64,000 bases of DNA from Populus alba (taxonomy: Eukaryota; Streptophyta; Magnoliopsida; Malpighiales; Salicaceae), in NCBI RefSeq assembly GCF_005239225.2, contig NC_133291.1:3534001-3598000 (forward strand). The letters are read 5' to 3'. The first letter of the stretch is position 1. The number at the start of each line of letters is the position of its first letter. The notes below the pieces were generated by a model. The model was not told the DNA's origin. It was given only the letters and a program-made list of their open reading frames with translations, and searched no databases. Made by a program: the position numbers and the translations under genes. Below, piece after piece: positions 23,811 to 35,881 of the stretch.

Positions 23811-25576
23811 AAAAGAAATAACTGTACTCTCTCTCTACAGTCGACACCACTACAAATTCTTTCGATGATGATTTGCCACCTGTGAATTTCTTGATTCTGT
23901 AGTGAAAATCAAGAAGATCTTTTGACCCTTTTCTTTCCTATGCAAGAGATCAAGAAGATAAAAAATCTTGGATGGTTTCACTTTGTTTTGCTGCGTTTTG
24001 TTCTAAGAGCTAGTAGGTGCCTACCCATTTTCTTAATAAATCATATTTGTGTTCTGATTCTAGGTCTGGAGGTGCTGAAGCTATAACCTGTGCCTTGAAA
24101 AAGGCAATTCAATGGATGACATCATGATAAATTGAGTCACTGAAACGATATGCACCTGAACTCTCTAAATTTTCATTTTAGCCCGGTATTTTAAGAGAAT
24201 TCGTCTGGAGGTCACTGAATCTGTTCCTTTTCTCACGGTATCTCTATAATTCTTACGTGGAAGGTGCCGTTTTCTTTTTTATACGATAAATTAGAGTGAT
24301 CCGCACATCAGAAATCCCATTTCTCGAAGAGTACTTACAGTAAGTTTCCCATTTCCTGTATGCCAAGATTATCTCTATTCCTCGAACAATTAAACACGCA
24401 AGAATTTATCAAAAGATATATTTTCAATTTTTTTTTAAGTTATTGGTACCATCTGCCTTCCTCCTCGACCCACCACAAGCACCAACAGCCAAGTAACTCT
24501 ATTTTTATTTTCTGCTTGTTACATTATTTTTATTATACACAATTCTATTAAAAGCCAGTGTTGAAACTTGACAGTTGAGACCAAGAATTAGCTAACATTA
24601 TTTATTTTCAGCTTCTATAAACACTTTATCAAGTTATTGGATTATTTTTATTATACATAATTGTATTATATAAAAAACATTGCTCCAATTATTCTCGGGA
24701 CCAATGGGCATCGAACCCCGCCCGATCCTGTTCAAACAAATGCATAAACGAGAAAGACAAAAACCCAGATCAACGGGCTCGACTGCATCACAGATTTTTA
24801 TTTGGCAGAGCTCCTTCAAAAGCAAAATGCCATTTAGTTGTAAAGTTGCAGAAACATGGTATCAGTACCGTCAAAAAGCAAGATTGAAATCATTACTGTA
24901 TAAACGACCCAAAAATGGAAAAACAAAACAACATGAACAAAGCATTTTGTCTTTGCTTGGCGAATCACAGTGTCGAGTGGAAACCACTTTTCGACATGGC
25001 CTTGCTGCTCTTATTTCCCTCCCTTTCTTCCTCCTTTAATGAGCAGGGGAAAATACAAATAAAGATCAGGTGTATTCATAGATACACCGAGAGGGAGAAG
25101 AATTTCTTTATAGTTCGTGCCAGTTGCAACTGCTGGAAAAGGCTACTATTATCTCGTTATCTTTTTCTTCTTTCATCACAAACCATAACTTCTGATGCCC
25201 TTCAGCAAAGAAAAAAAGAATCCATTTTCGAATTAATTAGCAATTACCTGGAAATTTACAGTTACAGGCCACACAGCACAGTGAGATTTCTTGCATTAGT
25301 GGTTGTTTGTTATTGTAATAAATGTTATTTTTTAATTAAAAATAATATTTTTTTTAATTCTTACAATAACACATTATAAACCTTAATATTGTAATGTAAA
25401 AACAACCCACCTCAATAAAATACGGATATTTTGTATAAAATAATTAAACAATAAGAAATTATATGATGGGTCTCTCGAGGCAAAGAAGGCCCGGGTGCTA
25501 GCCACAGTAACGCTATTGACAAAGAAATGGATTTTTACATCTTATTTATTATTCTTTAATTTTACTCTTCACTCAT
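23811..25576. other. Intergenic upstream of the RTFL gene
   Basis: No supported gene. Open frames at 24680-25379 (119 and 154 codons) have no domain, are AT-rich toward the end and lack a convincing start context. AT-rich sequence at 25318-25380 resembles the MITE-like core but is short. Confidence 0.45.
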
Positions 25577-25584
25577 TATAAATA
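25577..25584 (+). promoter_or_regulatory. TATA box of the RTFL gene
   Basis: TATAAATA lies about 200 bp upstream of the start codon at 25780. It is followed by GGAGCCC and a pyrimidine-rich leader (CTCTTGTATTCTCCTTCTC), a typical plant core promoter layout. Confidence 0.7.
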
Positions 25585-25779
25585 GGAGCCCTAACCCGCA
25601 ATGTTTCATCCTCAGTGACTCGATCTCATTACTTAAAAACAAACAAACCTCACTGATCCTCCGTTTTCCCTTCTTGTAGCTCTTGTATTCTCCTTCTCTC
25701 TTCTTTTGCCTCCAAGCCTACTAAAGAGGGAGAAGAGATTTATAAGTTTTTCTGAGAATACATTTCTTTGTTAATTGTC

Positions 25780-26034
25780 ATGACTAATACTCTCACTCAC
25801 AGTGCAAGTGCTCCGCCACAATTCTACTTCGATGAGAAGTGGAAGCTGACCAAGAAAGAGGGGTCATCAAGAAGCAGATCCTCAACTTCTTCTCTAATGA
25901 AGAATTCATCTCAAAGGAGGTGTTCTTTTACAAGAAAATGTGCAAGTCTTGTTAAAGAACAGAGAGCTAGGTTCTACATCATGAGGAGGTGCGTCACAAT
26001 GCTTATTTGCTGGAGAGACTATAACGATGCTTAA
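25780..26034 (+). CDS. RTFL: DVL/RTFL small polypeptide
   Basis: This gives an 84-residue peptide from the first true ATG (25780); the frame upstream only offers a TTG. The variable N-terminal half is serine-rich (SSRSRSSTSS near 29-38). The C-terminal half, about residues 47-80, is the DVL/ROTUNDIFOLIA FOUR-LIKE domain: CSFTRKC, LVKEQRARFYI, MRRCVTMLICWRD, with C48, C54, C71, C77 and W78. Members of this plant-specific family are short, intronless and reported at the plasma membrane. Overexpression shortens organs by reducing cell number along the long axis. The domain match is clear. Which RTFL paralogue it is cannot be told here. Confidence 0.92.
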   Translation: MTNTLTHSASAPPQFYFDEKWKLTKKEGSSRSRSSTSSLMKNSSQRRCSFTRKCASLVKEQRARFYIMRRCVTMLICWRDYNDA

Positions 26035-27110
26035 AAAAAAATTGGAAGAGAAAGAAAGAAAACGCAAGAGGGATCTAGTAAGAGAAGTTTTGGCCAAAGT
26101 TTCTATCTTTTTTTAGCCTCCTGGAAATATTTTTCTCTCTCAATGAGATGGTTTCTTGGGTTCTGCTTCAAAAGGACCCACTGTTAAGGCATTTTCTGGG
26201 CATCCAAGATGAAGAGGAAGAGCAAGAGCAAGATATATATTTATATATACATGTATATAAATTAAGATTTTTTAATCGTTTTTTTTCTCTAAATTTTGCC
26301 TTTTGGGTTAGATTTTTTTGGGGCTCCGGGTACTCTTCAGAAGGAGATGGGTTCTCAATGTTACTGTCACTTTCAGAATCAGAGATTAATATGATAGAGA
26401 GATCGTTCAAACATAGTTCTCGCTATTGTGCTTCTATGTTCACTACCATCCATTTTTGTCCTTGTTTCTCCGTCTCATTTCCGGGTTTTCTTTGTCTCAA
26501 TGATTGAAGTGACGGGTGTGATCTCACATCACTCTAGTTTCTTCTATCTCTGGACTTTGTGAGAGAGTCAGAGAGATTCCATTCAACCATTGCAGCTACT
26601 GCAGGGGCGTCTGGGTGGGTCTGGTATGATTGGCTGCATTGGTTATTATTTTTATTTCATTTTTTGAATTTTTAATACGATCATGGATGTTGATAATTAA
26701 TAAAATAATGATAGTCATCTCAGTATGAATATGGATCAACGTGGGAGAGAGAGAGTATCTGTATTAGGGTCCTTCCCCAAAGGAGTGCAAAAGAGATGCC
26801 CTTTTCTTCAATTATTTTTGCACATTAACTGCTATGACGGCCATTAAAGCTTGATTTTGAAGAAAATATCATACTTGCTACTTCCTTCCTCCTGCATGTA
26901 TATTTACCACAGCTTAATTACCTTTTATCATTTTCAACTGATGGGGCTCATAATCAGATTTAGGGAAGTTAATGGGCACGAATTACAATGCCGTGTATAA
27001 TGTTCGAAATCACTGTAATACCTGCAATCTTGAACCATTGACCACAGTTTGGAGTTAGGACCACTTCGATATCTTATCCAGTTCAGGGTATGTGTTTTTG
27101 TTCAAATAAT
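26035..27110. other. RTFL 3' region and intergenic
   Basis: The first few hundred bases are likely RTFL 3' untranslated sequence. An open frame of 119 codons at 26148-26507 has no domain and is probably fortuitous. A GAGAGAGAGAG run lies near 26742-26753. Confidence 0.45.
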
Positions 27111-27122
27111 ATCAGTGGGAAA

Positions 27123-27285
27123 GTTCGAGGTGTCGTGGGACGGTAAAGAATTTAAAATCTGTATAGTAAGTCTTGAGTTTGATTCAGCTTATAGCTTGAA
27201 ATAGCCACAATTTTACTTATTCATTTGAGATCACAAAATATGTTTTTTAGAAGATGTAATTTCCTCGAATCAAAAAAAAAAATAC
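27123..27285 (+). mobile_element. tRNA-derived SINE of a second type
   Basis: The head has an A-box-like GGTGTCGTGGGACGGTAAAG, and a B-box-like GAGTTTGATTCAG follows about 35 bp later, spaced as in a tRNA. The element ends in an A run (CAAAAAAAAAAA). It is flanked by ATCAGTGGGAAA (27111-27122) and ATCAGTGGTAAA (27286-27297), a 12-bp target duplication with one mismatch. The head differs from the GAGGGTCTAAC type, so this is probably another SINE family. Confidence 0.75.
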
Positions 27286-27297
27286 ATCAGTGGTAAA

Positions 27298-28099
27298 TCT
27301 CTTCGGCATGCGAAGAGTAAAATAGCAAGTGCAGTGGGGGTAATTCTTTCTGTGTAGATTATTTACACCCGGGCTCCCTGATGTTGAGGCTAGAGACTCT
27401 GGATCGGTAGAGTGGTGTTATCATCATGGGTTCTGACGACGACTCGTTATAAAAAAGAAACCTTTGGGAACATAAAGCTTCAATTGCTAAAAATAAGAAA
27501 GCACACAGTTAAGAACTCAAACTTTTTGGCGTGTGTTACAGATCGGAAATTACTTGATTTATAGTGCGAGTATATTGTAATAATTTATATAGTAACAGTA
27601 GTACAGTAGTTGCGTTGGAAAAGGCAAGTTGGCTTCATGGCTGACAATGAATCAGCTGGTGGACACATGGGTTCCCAAATTCGTATCCTTCACGGTTCAC
27701 ATTTCACGTGGTAAATGTCTCTTCTTTGTTTTTTCTTTTGTTTGTTAATTCGGATGAGTTTATACTTAATTTTTTAAAATTTTAAAATTAATGTTTGTAT
27801 AATTTTATTTTAAGATTTGTAACACCCAAACATTTTAAAAAAATAAATTTAAAATCTAATTAATTAAACTATAAAAATATTTAAGCCACTATATATTCTA
27901 ATAATATGCATATATACCATCTCGTCTACACATATTTACACTAGTGGTTATAGTTTAATATATTTTTATAAAAAATTATCCAAATAATATTATTTTAACA
28001 TCAAAATAATTTAAAAATTTTAAACAACTTCATTTCAACCATGTTTTCAAATTTGTATTTTGTGGTTATGATGGGTGATGTTAAGTAATGTATCTGATC
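27298..28099. other. Intergenic, no gene seen
   Basis: AT-rich sequence, with TTTTAAAATTTTAAAATTAATG and similar at 27770-28020 resembling decayed repeats. No frame or RNA gene is supported. Confidence 0.45.
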
Positions 28100-28116
28100 C
28101 ATGCGAGTAGATTCTT

Positions 28117-28313
28117 TTTTTTTTTTTGTAACCTGGGGTGTCCGGGTCAGCTTACGCGCACCACGACTAATTTTCGGGTCCACTGAACATCCTGCAAACC
28201 CAGTAGGCAGGTAAGACACCGCGGGGATGACAGGCTGATACTTTTGAGGATCAAACTCGGGACAGTCGCAAAGCAAGCCTTGCAGTTGACCATTGAGTTA
28301 GACCCTCAAGTGT
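28117..28313 (-). mobile_element. Full-length tRNA-derived SINE with target duplication
   Basis: Read on the minus strand: ACACTTGAGGGTCTAACTC, then CAATGGTCAACTG (A box), a B-box-like CCGAGTTTGATCCTC, CCTGTCATCCCCGCGG, GCAGGATGTTCAGTGG, ATTAGTCGTGGTGCGCGTAAG, CCGGACACCCCAGG and an A tail (plus-strand poly-T). It is 197 bp. A perfect 17-bp duplication CATGCGAGTAGATTCTT flanks it at 28100-28116 and 28314-28330. The exact duplication and intact tail indicate a fairly recent insertion by LINE-type target-primed reverse transcription. Confidence 0.95.
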
Positions 28314-28330
28314 CATGCGAGTAGATTCTT

Positions 28331-31300
28331 AATCCATTGGTAAGATGCCAAAAAAAAAAGAAGAAGACTAATTAAGATATCAATTCATCATATTATACAA
28401 AATCGGAAGCCAAAAAAACATAGTCTCGGCATTTATTTGAGTGATCACTTCGTAAGATTATTAGTAGTATCCGTCGGGTTAATTCTGCCTTCGCAAAAAT
28501 AAAAATAAAAATCTCTTAGCTGATTTGCTAGGCATGAATTTATGAATATACAGGCATGAACTACACTTTTTTTCTTACACGGTCTTCTCTTTATCACATA
28601 AAAAAATAAAAAATAAAAACCCGTCTTCACAATAAATAGATAGGTGAGAAGGTGGATGGAGAGAAGTAATATAAAAAAAAGGTACCCGTTTAATTGGAAA
28701 TAATATATATTACATTCCTGTGAGCCGAGAAGACCTAATCGGGATATGGTCTGTTTTCGTGACGTGCCCAGATGCATTAGTAGTTTGATACTGTGTGCGC
28801 TCTGTTTTCGTAGTCTGAATTCAATGGTGGTTGATGATCGTTGGTGTCATTAATGGCTGCTCTCCACTTTTCAAATTTTGGGCCACGGCAAGTTATTAAG
28901 ATAGGGTTTCACTATTTCCCAACACTTTCCACTTTCTCTTCTTTTCCCCGGTCTTAATTACTTGTTCGTTATGGTCAAAAAAACACCTTGCTTTTCACTA
29001 GCATTTTCTTCTTTATATGCACTCGTTTAGCAACCAGACAAACATCACTTCCACAACAAATTAAGATCTCAATGCTAATCATTAAAGTTAGCTTGGCGTG
29101 CCAAAGGATTCACCAAAAACAATAGGGAAATTAACAAAGATAACATTATCTCCTTCCTTAGCTTTAGTAGAGAGGGAGGTGACCTGCGCATAATAGCTCC
29201 GGAAGAAAAAGGAATCGTGGCCACCCCACAAATCCTCTCCCACTTGTGATTCTGGTCATTAAGACTCTTAATGGATTCTTGCATTTGTAATGTTGGTTCA
29301 TTTTCTACTGGAAAGTCAGGATCTCTAGGGTTTCATTTGCAAACCTGTAGCGATCATCATCATTATTTATTTGAGTGATTCTATCCACTACCATGCAAAA
29401 ACTTTGTTAAACATTTAGAGATTAAAAAACGATGCCTAGTGCGAGATTTATCTTGAGTTGCCCAGATGGTTGGTGTGTGTGTATGAATAGCAAATAAAAT
29501 CACTCTTCTACAGTTTCTCGAATGATAATAATTTGATATTTAACACAAAAACAGGTTTTGTGCTTAAAAAAAATGGTAAATCTCAAATAAATATTCACTC
29601 TCTCTGGGACACACAAAATCCCCACTGATCATTGCAAATTGATTCCTGCAATCTTGATTTGAGACTTGCGAGCCACCTAGCGTGAACTTTCCCTTGACCC
29701 GGTCCACGTCTATTTAGAGTAGCCTCCATTAAGATTTTCAACTTTTCTTTTCGGCGTAAAATATGCATTAAAAATTATAGTTTACTTCGACTTTATCACG
29801 GTTCATTTTACAATAATGAAAATGGATGATATACTGCACACGTAAGTTTGACTAAACAGTGTCAATTTCTTAAATCAAACAGGTCAAGTTTGAGTTTCAA
29901 TAACATTTGCTTCTCTAGTTTTAATACAGTGAAAGAGAATTATTTCTATTATAAATACTTTTTATGGATAAAAAGATAGTAAAATAGCTTAGTACTGAAG
30001 GATGGGCACCAGTTCAAAGAAAACGATACTCTTATACTCTCATGAGACATTATTAGCGATCATAAGATCAAAACAAAATAAGATTCTATAATTATTATTA
30101 TTTGGACAACATCTAGTGAGTGGACGGAGAAAAAAACAAAAGAAAGCCTTGTCTTCAAAGGCAACATATTGTGGGTTTTTTAGGAAGAAGGAAAGGAGAA
30201 CCAGGAAAATGTTTTTTGTGTGGGCTCTGAGAGAAAAGCCCCAAACTCTGTCGAAAAAGGCTAAACTGTTAGCGGACCCATTCTGATCGTTGACCCACGC
30301 TCGGGTTCTCAAAGGGTCCCACGACAAAGCAGCGCTCCAGGTCCCTGTTTGGTCAGCGGTCACATCCTGGACACGCAAGAGTGATTAATCTGATCGAGCG
30401 CATGGAGATAAATATTCCAGAACCTGGAATTCTTCCATTGCATGAGAATATAGCCAATAAGAAAAAAAACGAGAGGATAAAGGAGTCTCCGTCCACTGTG
30501 AACCGATGGTCACGTGGGAATAAGGGACCTGCCATCACGAGGGAGATGGTTTTGTATTCGGTGGGTCGCAAGTGTAAGGTGTGTAGGGTTATTGGTCTTT
30601 TTAACCTAACTTATTAGTGAGGTTAGTTTTGGTTCTGGATTGTGATTGGTTGGAGCTGGAGGTTGAAGCAATTATTGAAGGGAAGGGACTGGAACGTAGG
30701 GTGCAGGGACCCACCCCTCTGAGTTCGTCGGCTCCGAAGACATGGACGTGGTATCTTTAGATATGATCTTTCACTACACTCCCACGAGTATTAATTAAAT
30801 GTTGAGTTTCTGAAGTTGATATTTGCGTTTTCATTTTGGATTGTGTTATGGATTAATGTTTGACCATCTTTGAAACACTTTCTCCCGTGTTCGGACTCGA
30901 CACCCCTAACCCTGTTTTTACTTTTCCATTGAGATCTCTTTCCCTCCCTTCCCAGCCAATTTGATATAGATGTTACCATGGCCATAGCCATAGCTCTCGT
31001 GTTTAAAAAGCTATGATTTTAGGATATTGAATGTATTATTTACTTGTTACTAATTTTAAACTATGGTCCCAGGCATGGAAAACTGAACAACCAATATAAA
31101 ATCATGCTTTCTAAACAAATCTATTTTGTAAAAACTTTTTTCTGAACAACGATTTTTGAACCTTGATGTATAAGTGTATTTTTGTTTAAAAACCCGTGAT
31201 TATTTTCTTTTATTAATAATGAAAGGAGAAGATGACATCTTAACATTTATATTCAAGTAACATGTCAAAATTTAGAAGTTGTATATATCTCTTGAACCAC

Positions 31301-32747
31301 TTAGATAAATAATTAGCATCTTTTCTATTCTCTAAAGTATTTATATTTTTATTTTCAAAATATTTATCATACACAACAAAAAAAAAAATTAAAATTTAAA
31401 GTACATTCTTTTATTTATTAAAATTTTTTATTAAAAATTACTGATTTTATAATTAAAGTATCCTTAAATCTCATAAAACAAATTGCAGGTGGGAGGTTTT
31501 TTATTACCTATTATTAATTTCATGAATTCTAAAGAATGGAATATAGAAGTGAATGTATGATTATTTATTTTTTAAATACTTAAAAAAAATCTTAATTTTA
31601 ATCATACTGAATTTTTATTGCAGTCCAAAAATTGCCTTCATTGACCCTGCCATCCTGATTAGGTAAAATCGAGCATTCTATTGAATTCAGGGATGCAATG
31701 GGTTTTTATTTTTTTCAATTAAAAAAAAAGATCTTTATAAACTTCCTATGAGTCAAAGATTAAAAAATAATTTAAATCAATTAACAAAAATTATATTATG
31801 CATGACAGAAGTTAAAGCAAATTTAAGGTGAAAATAAATATAATTTCAAACAGTTTTTTTAGAAGAGGAGATGTACAAGTTAGAGTTAATAACGTTAAAA
31901 TTTAAAGTTTTAATCTTGGATTAAATTAGAATTTTACATGATTTTATAATAAACTTTAAATTCAAGTAAAATTTTATTTATAATCAAGTTAAAAATAATT
32001 TAAAATAATTTATGAAAATTATACCAAATGAAAACCTAAATCAATTCACAAAACCAAAATTTGAATTACATTTTAAAATAAATAATTATTATTTATTAAT
32101 CATAGCAACTATACTGTTGTCATAAAAAAAAACGTGAATATATAGATCGTAGATGGGGTCGGAGTGTTGATTCTACTCTAAAACAACTCGGGTGCAACAC
32201 ACCTACTTTATTGACAGGTGTCCTTAATTGTTTTTTTCAGATAAATATCCGGTTATTTTAGATTGATTGCATTGAATGGATCATGACATATTAACTATGG
32301 CACTGTGTAATTTTAAACCTATAAGAAATCTCATCTAAAAATATTTTATTTTATCCTTAAATTTTTTATAGACATCGACTAGATTATTTTTAATTAATTA
32401 AGTCAACAAGATTATATTAGAGTAATTTTTATATATTTTAATATTAAATTTAAATTAGATAAAGAATCAAGTCAAAAAATTTAAAAATTGACTTGATAAA
32501 CATAATTTAATAAAAATATTAAATAATTTTCTATAACCTCAATGCTTTTTCGTTATGTTTATGAAAAATCTAATTGCTGACATATAACTTTATAAACTAG
32601 TTAAGTCTACAAAATAAAAAACTTAGAACTAATATTAGACTCGCTCATCCGATACTGAAACAACTGAGCCCAATAGGTCCAAGCTTTCAACGGTTTGGGC
32701 CCACAATAACACCATAGCCCACATGCCTTAACCTTCTTTCTTTCTAT
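28331..32747. other. Intergenic, no gene seen
   Basis: No supported gene in 4.4 kb. Short minus-strand frames (110 codons at 28445-28777, 112 at 30040-30378, 69 at 29075-29284) lack domains. 31.0-32.6 kb is very AT-rich, with decayed repeat-like sequence. Sequence from about 32.70 kb begins the FKBP20-1 transcript leader. Confidence 0.45.
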
Positions 32748-32957
32748 ATGTGGATCGGGCTGCAAGCCCACGCTTCCATTTTACGCGCAGAATATTCGTT
32801 TCTTCACACAAAAGAAATTGGCTACACAGTTTCACTGAAAAACCTCACAAGACGCCTATGGCCACCGATATCCACGCCATTTCCCCCGATATATCGTCTG
32901 CGATTCAACCTGATTTCTTCGTTTCTTTTCGGTTTCTCGGCTCTATCACTGAATCAG
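32748..32957 (+). other. Probable 5' leader exon of FKBP20-1
   Basis: A CG-containing segment ends at the donor TCAG|GTCAGT (exon end 32957), and the next acceptor lies just before the FKBP20-1 start codon. It contains its own ATG (32858) with an open frame to the donor, MATDIHAISPDISSAIQPDF onward. Use of acceptor 33212 would close that frame with a TGA and leave it as an upstream ORF. Use of acceptor 33221 would join it in frame to the FKBP start. The exon's 5' end is not defined. Confidence 0.5.
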
Positions 32958-33226
32958 GTCAGTTAACAAAAAAATAAAATTCATCGCAGTTTCTCTTTTT
33001 CTAATTTTTGTTTCTTACTGTGTCATTTGAACTTTCGTTCGACTGTCATGCATTTGATTACTTGTTTTTGTTTATTAATATAGAAATGCGGGGCAAAATG
33101 AAGTGGTATTAATTTATTGATTAGTAATTAAAATCCTTGGGATTGTCGTTAAATTTGTCTTTTGGTGTTTAATGCTAACTAACCGTTTATCTGATTTAAT
33201 CGGATGGATTAGGTTATTGAGGAGCC

Positions 33227-35022
33227 ATGGGTGATTCTATTGATTTATCCGGGGATGGAGGTGTTTTCAAGTCAATCTTGAGGAAAGAAAAAGCTGATGC
33301 GATCTGTCCTTCGGAGGATCTTCCTCTTGTTGATGGTATGTTTTGCTTTCGTGGACTATTATTAATATTAACCAACTCATTGTCAGAATACCAAATAGGA
33401 TATGAATTCTTGCTTTGAACAGTTCAATATGAGGGCATGTTTGCTGAAACCGGTGAAGTTTTTGATACGACACGCGAGGATAACACTGTTTTCTCATTTG
33501 AACTTGGGAAGGGCTCGGTGATTCAGGCATGGGAGATTGCCGTGAAAACCATGAAGGTTTAAACATTCTTTCTCAGTACAAATTTTTGAAGTTTTTTGTG
33601 ATTTTTATACCTGTATTGTAACTCATTTCTTGGTCATACCAGGTGGGGGAGGTTGCAAAAATTACTTGCAAACCAGAATATGCGTATGGCAGTGCAGGTT
33701 CCCCGCCAGATATCCCACCTGAGTATGTCAATGTAGATTCATATTTTTTAACTTCTTATTTAGATCCTCTTACTTATCCGATACAGAGACTTGTTAAGTA
33801 TCGAAAATGTGTTGCCTGTGAATTAGGAATATTCGTTCTCAAGATCAAAGGCCTAAGAAATATATACTGGAAATGAAATGAATATTTTGGAGTCTTGTGT
33901 TTCCAAAAGCATTGCCTAATTATTTGTCTATTGCGTTAATTAACTAAAACATTTGCAATCTCTGAAGCATTCTTTTATTTAATACCGCATTAAAACCATT
34001 AGTTTTTGGCATTTTTTAGTAGAATCACCCACTGCCACCATCACCACCATTTTCACCTGATTTTGTTGAGTATCCTCGTCAGAATCCTTATCGACCACCA
34101 CCATCTTCAACCCAGGCAGGCTGAATAATCATACCGGCACCCTTATTGACGACCTATTGAAAGTATTAATTAAAATCTGCATATGTGCACAATCAACGAG
34201 GTATCTTAAACTGACCCATAAAGACTAATAGGAAGCCCATCCTTAATTTTGCCCTGTATTGACTTAGACCTCCCCTTTAGACCGCCCTTTGAATCTACCC
34301 AAGATTTAAACCTTGTTGGATATCAGTTGGACTGAGTGTTTTTCTAAACAAGTAATCCAATTCTCCTTGTGGATAGTTATGAATGTAGTCTAGGATATTC
34401 TATCTGGGAAATTTGATTCCTAGTTTTTGAGATATGTTAACAAAGGATGTATTTCTCACCTTTTTTTCCTTTGCAAGTCACAATATAAGAAACATATATA
34501 AGGACTTCTTGTATGGATAAATAGTCTAATGCGCCGTTTGTGCATGACAATTGTCGGTCATCATTGGAGTGCTTTAAAATCTTAGCATGCTCTTGGTAAT
34601 TGTCTTTGTTCTATCATATAAATGGGGATCTGTTACTCTGCTGATCAGATATTTGTGTGCTTTAAACAGCGCAACTCTTATCTTTGAGGTGGAGTTAGTG
34701 GCCTGCAGACCACGGAAGGGTTCCAGTGTAACCGATGTTTCAGAAGAGAGGGCTAGGCTAGAGTAAGCTGTACATCTAAAATAGATGAATCTGACTAATT
34801 TGTTTCTTGGAATTTTCCACATTGACATGCAATAAAATGGCTTTATGTCGCATGATTTAATGTTGAATCAGGGAGCTGAAGAAGCAAAGAGAGCATGCTG
34901 CTGCAGCTAAAGAGGAAGAGAAGAAGAGGAGAGAAGAGGCTAAGGCAGCCGCTGCTGCCCGCATGCAAGCCAAGCTGGAATCAAAGAAAGGTCAAGGGAA
35001 AGGAAAAGGGAAGGGAAAATGA
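33227..35022 (+). CDS. FKBP20-1: FKBP20-1 peptidyl-prolyl isomerase, five coding exons
   Basis: Coding exons are 33227-33335, 33423-33556, 33643-33722, 34670-34762 and 34872-35022, total 567 nt, 188 residues, all with GT-AG introns and matching phase. Residues 1-36 are [12 protein letters not shown]...LPLVD. The FKBP domain follows: [60 protein letters not shown]. Conserved FKBP positions FD, the active-site W and YAYG are kept. The tail is charged and helical ([14 protein letters not shown]...) and ends in [11 protein letters not shown], as in Arabidopsis FKBP20-1, of about the same length. The family catalyses proline cis-trans isomerisation. Plant FKBP20-1 is nuclear, and the rice homologue is linked to splicing factor SR45. 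Confidence 0.94.
34023..34124 (+). other. Proline-rich exon-like fragment inside FKBP20-1 intron 4
   Basis: An open stretch of 33 codons follows TTTTTAGTAG and ends at TGA (34122-34124). It reads [14 protein letters not shown], then [19 protein letters not shown]. Its codon quality and GC content exceed the surrounding intron. Splicing from exon 4 would read it in a different frame, so it is not a natural alternative FKBP end. It could be a captured gene fragment or chance. Confidence 0.25.
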
Positions 35023-35880
35023 GCCCTTAACTTCATGAAGAAAATATATTCGATATATGAGTAGTTGAATGCAGCAAATGAGCATGTTGTGATATGAAAG
35101 ATGTTTAGATTACATGGGTGATTAATATCTTCGCCTTTCTCTCATGAACATAGTGTTGTGGACTTGTCAAGATTGCCCCCATGTCTCCGAGACAGTTCAA
35201 GTCCGAATCTGCTCTCACCTTGGATGGTGTACTGAGGTGACCTTTTTAGACGAGGCAAAGGGCTGGAGATCCTGAGTCCGCTCCCTCCTTGTTGAAATCA
35301 TATGGTGAACAAGTTATGGTGCCTGAGCTTTAAGAAGAAATCCATTGAGTAATGATGTGTGCTCTCCTTGGTTGGGTTTATTAATCAACCATTGCGTGTG
35401 CGATGTGTAGTCTTGTAGAAAATGGCTCATGGTAGAGGACAGCCTAAGCCCGATCTCAACTTGGGGGACACTCGGGTTCATTAATTTAGGCCCGGGTTTC
35501 CTGGACCGCCCATTTACTCTTTTTTTTCAGTTCAGTATGCAAACAATAGCCCAACTTACTAGCTGGTTTTGAAAATATAGTAATAATTATTTTAAAAATA
35601 TATATTTTATTATTTAAAATTAATTTTTGAGATCAATATATGATATTAAAACACTAAAAAAATATTAATTTAAAATAAAAAAATTATTTTTTAAAATATA
35701 AAAACAAATAAGCTCTAATGTCATATGGAATGATGGCTGCCTTAGCCTCCCTATCAATTCTTTCAAATAGATAATCCGCCGAACCCCAATCTTAAACTGA
35801 AATTTCTTAGTAAAATTTCAATTTCTTAGTAAAAGAAGCATCCTCGTATAGCGTCCTGAACGCACAATAAATGCTACAAC
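35023..35880. other. FKBP20-1 3' region and intergenic
   Basis: The 3' untranslated region probably ends within a few hundred bases. Sequence at 35160-35520 is GC-richer than its surroundings but without a frame. A MITE-like copy lies at 35575-35717. A short direct repeat AATTTCTTAGTAAAA occurs twice near 35804-35834. Confidence 0.4.
35575..35717. repeat. MITE-like AT-rich element
   Basis: It has the core TTTTAAAAATATATATTTTATTA, GATATTAAAACACTAAAAAAATATTAATTTAAA and a closing AAACAAATAAGCTC, which resembles ACCAAATAAGCTC at the end of the copy near 54785. The recurring order suggests one non-autonomous DNA transposon family. Terminal repeats are not clear. Confidence 0.45.
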
Positions 35881-35881
35881 C

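Noticed and set aside
24695..24730. GGTTCGATGCC-like tRNA B box on the minus strand
   Set aside because: A T-arm stem does not form and no acceptor stem or A box is found at the right distance, so it is not a tRNA gene or a supported SINE.
24680..25379. Overlapping plus-strand open frames of 119 and 154 codons
   Set aside because: No recognisable domain, the second frame ends in AT-rich low-complexity sequence, and the region lies just upstream of the RTFL promoter.
29085..29240. Possible miR398/miR482-like words (GGTGACCTG, GCCAAAGG) in a GC-richer patch
   Set aside because: No complementary arm forming a microRNA-type hairpin was found and the words do not match the mature sequences well.
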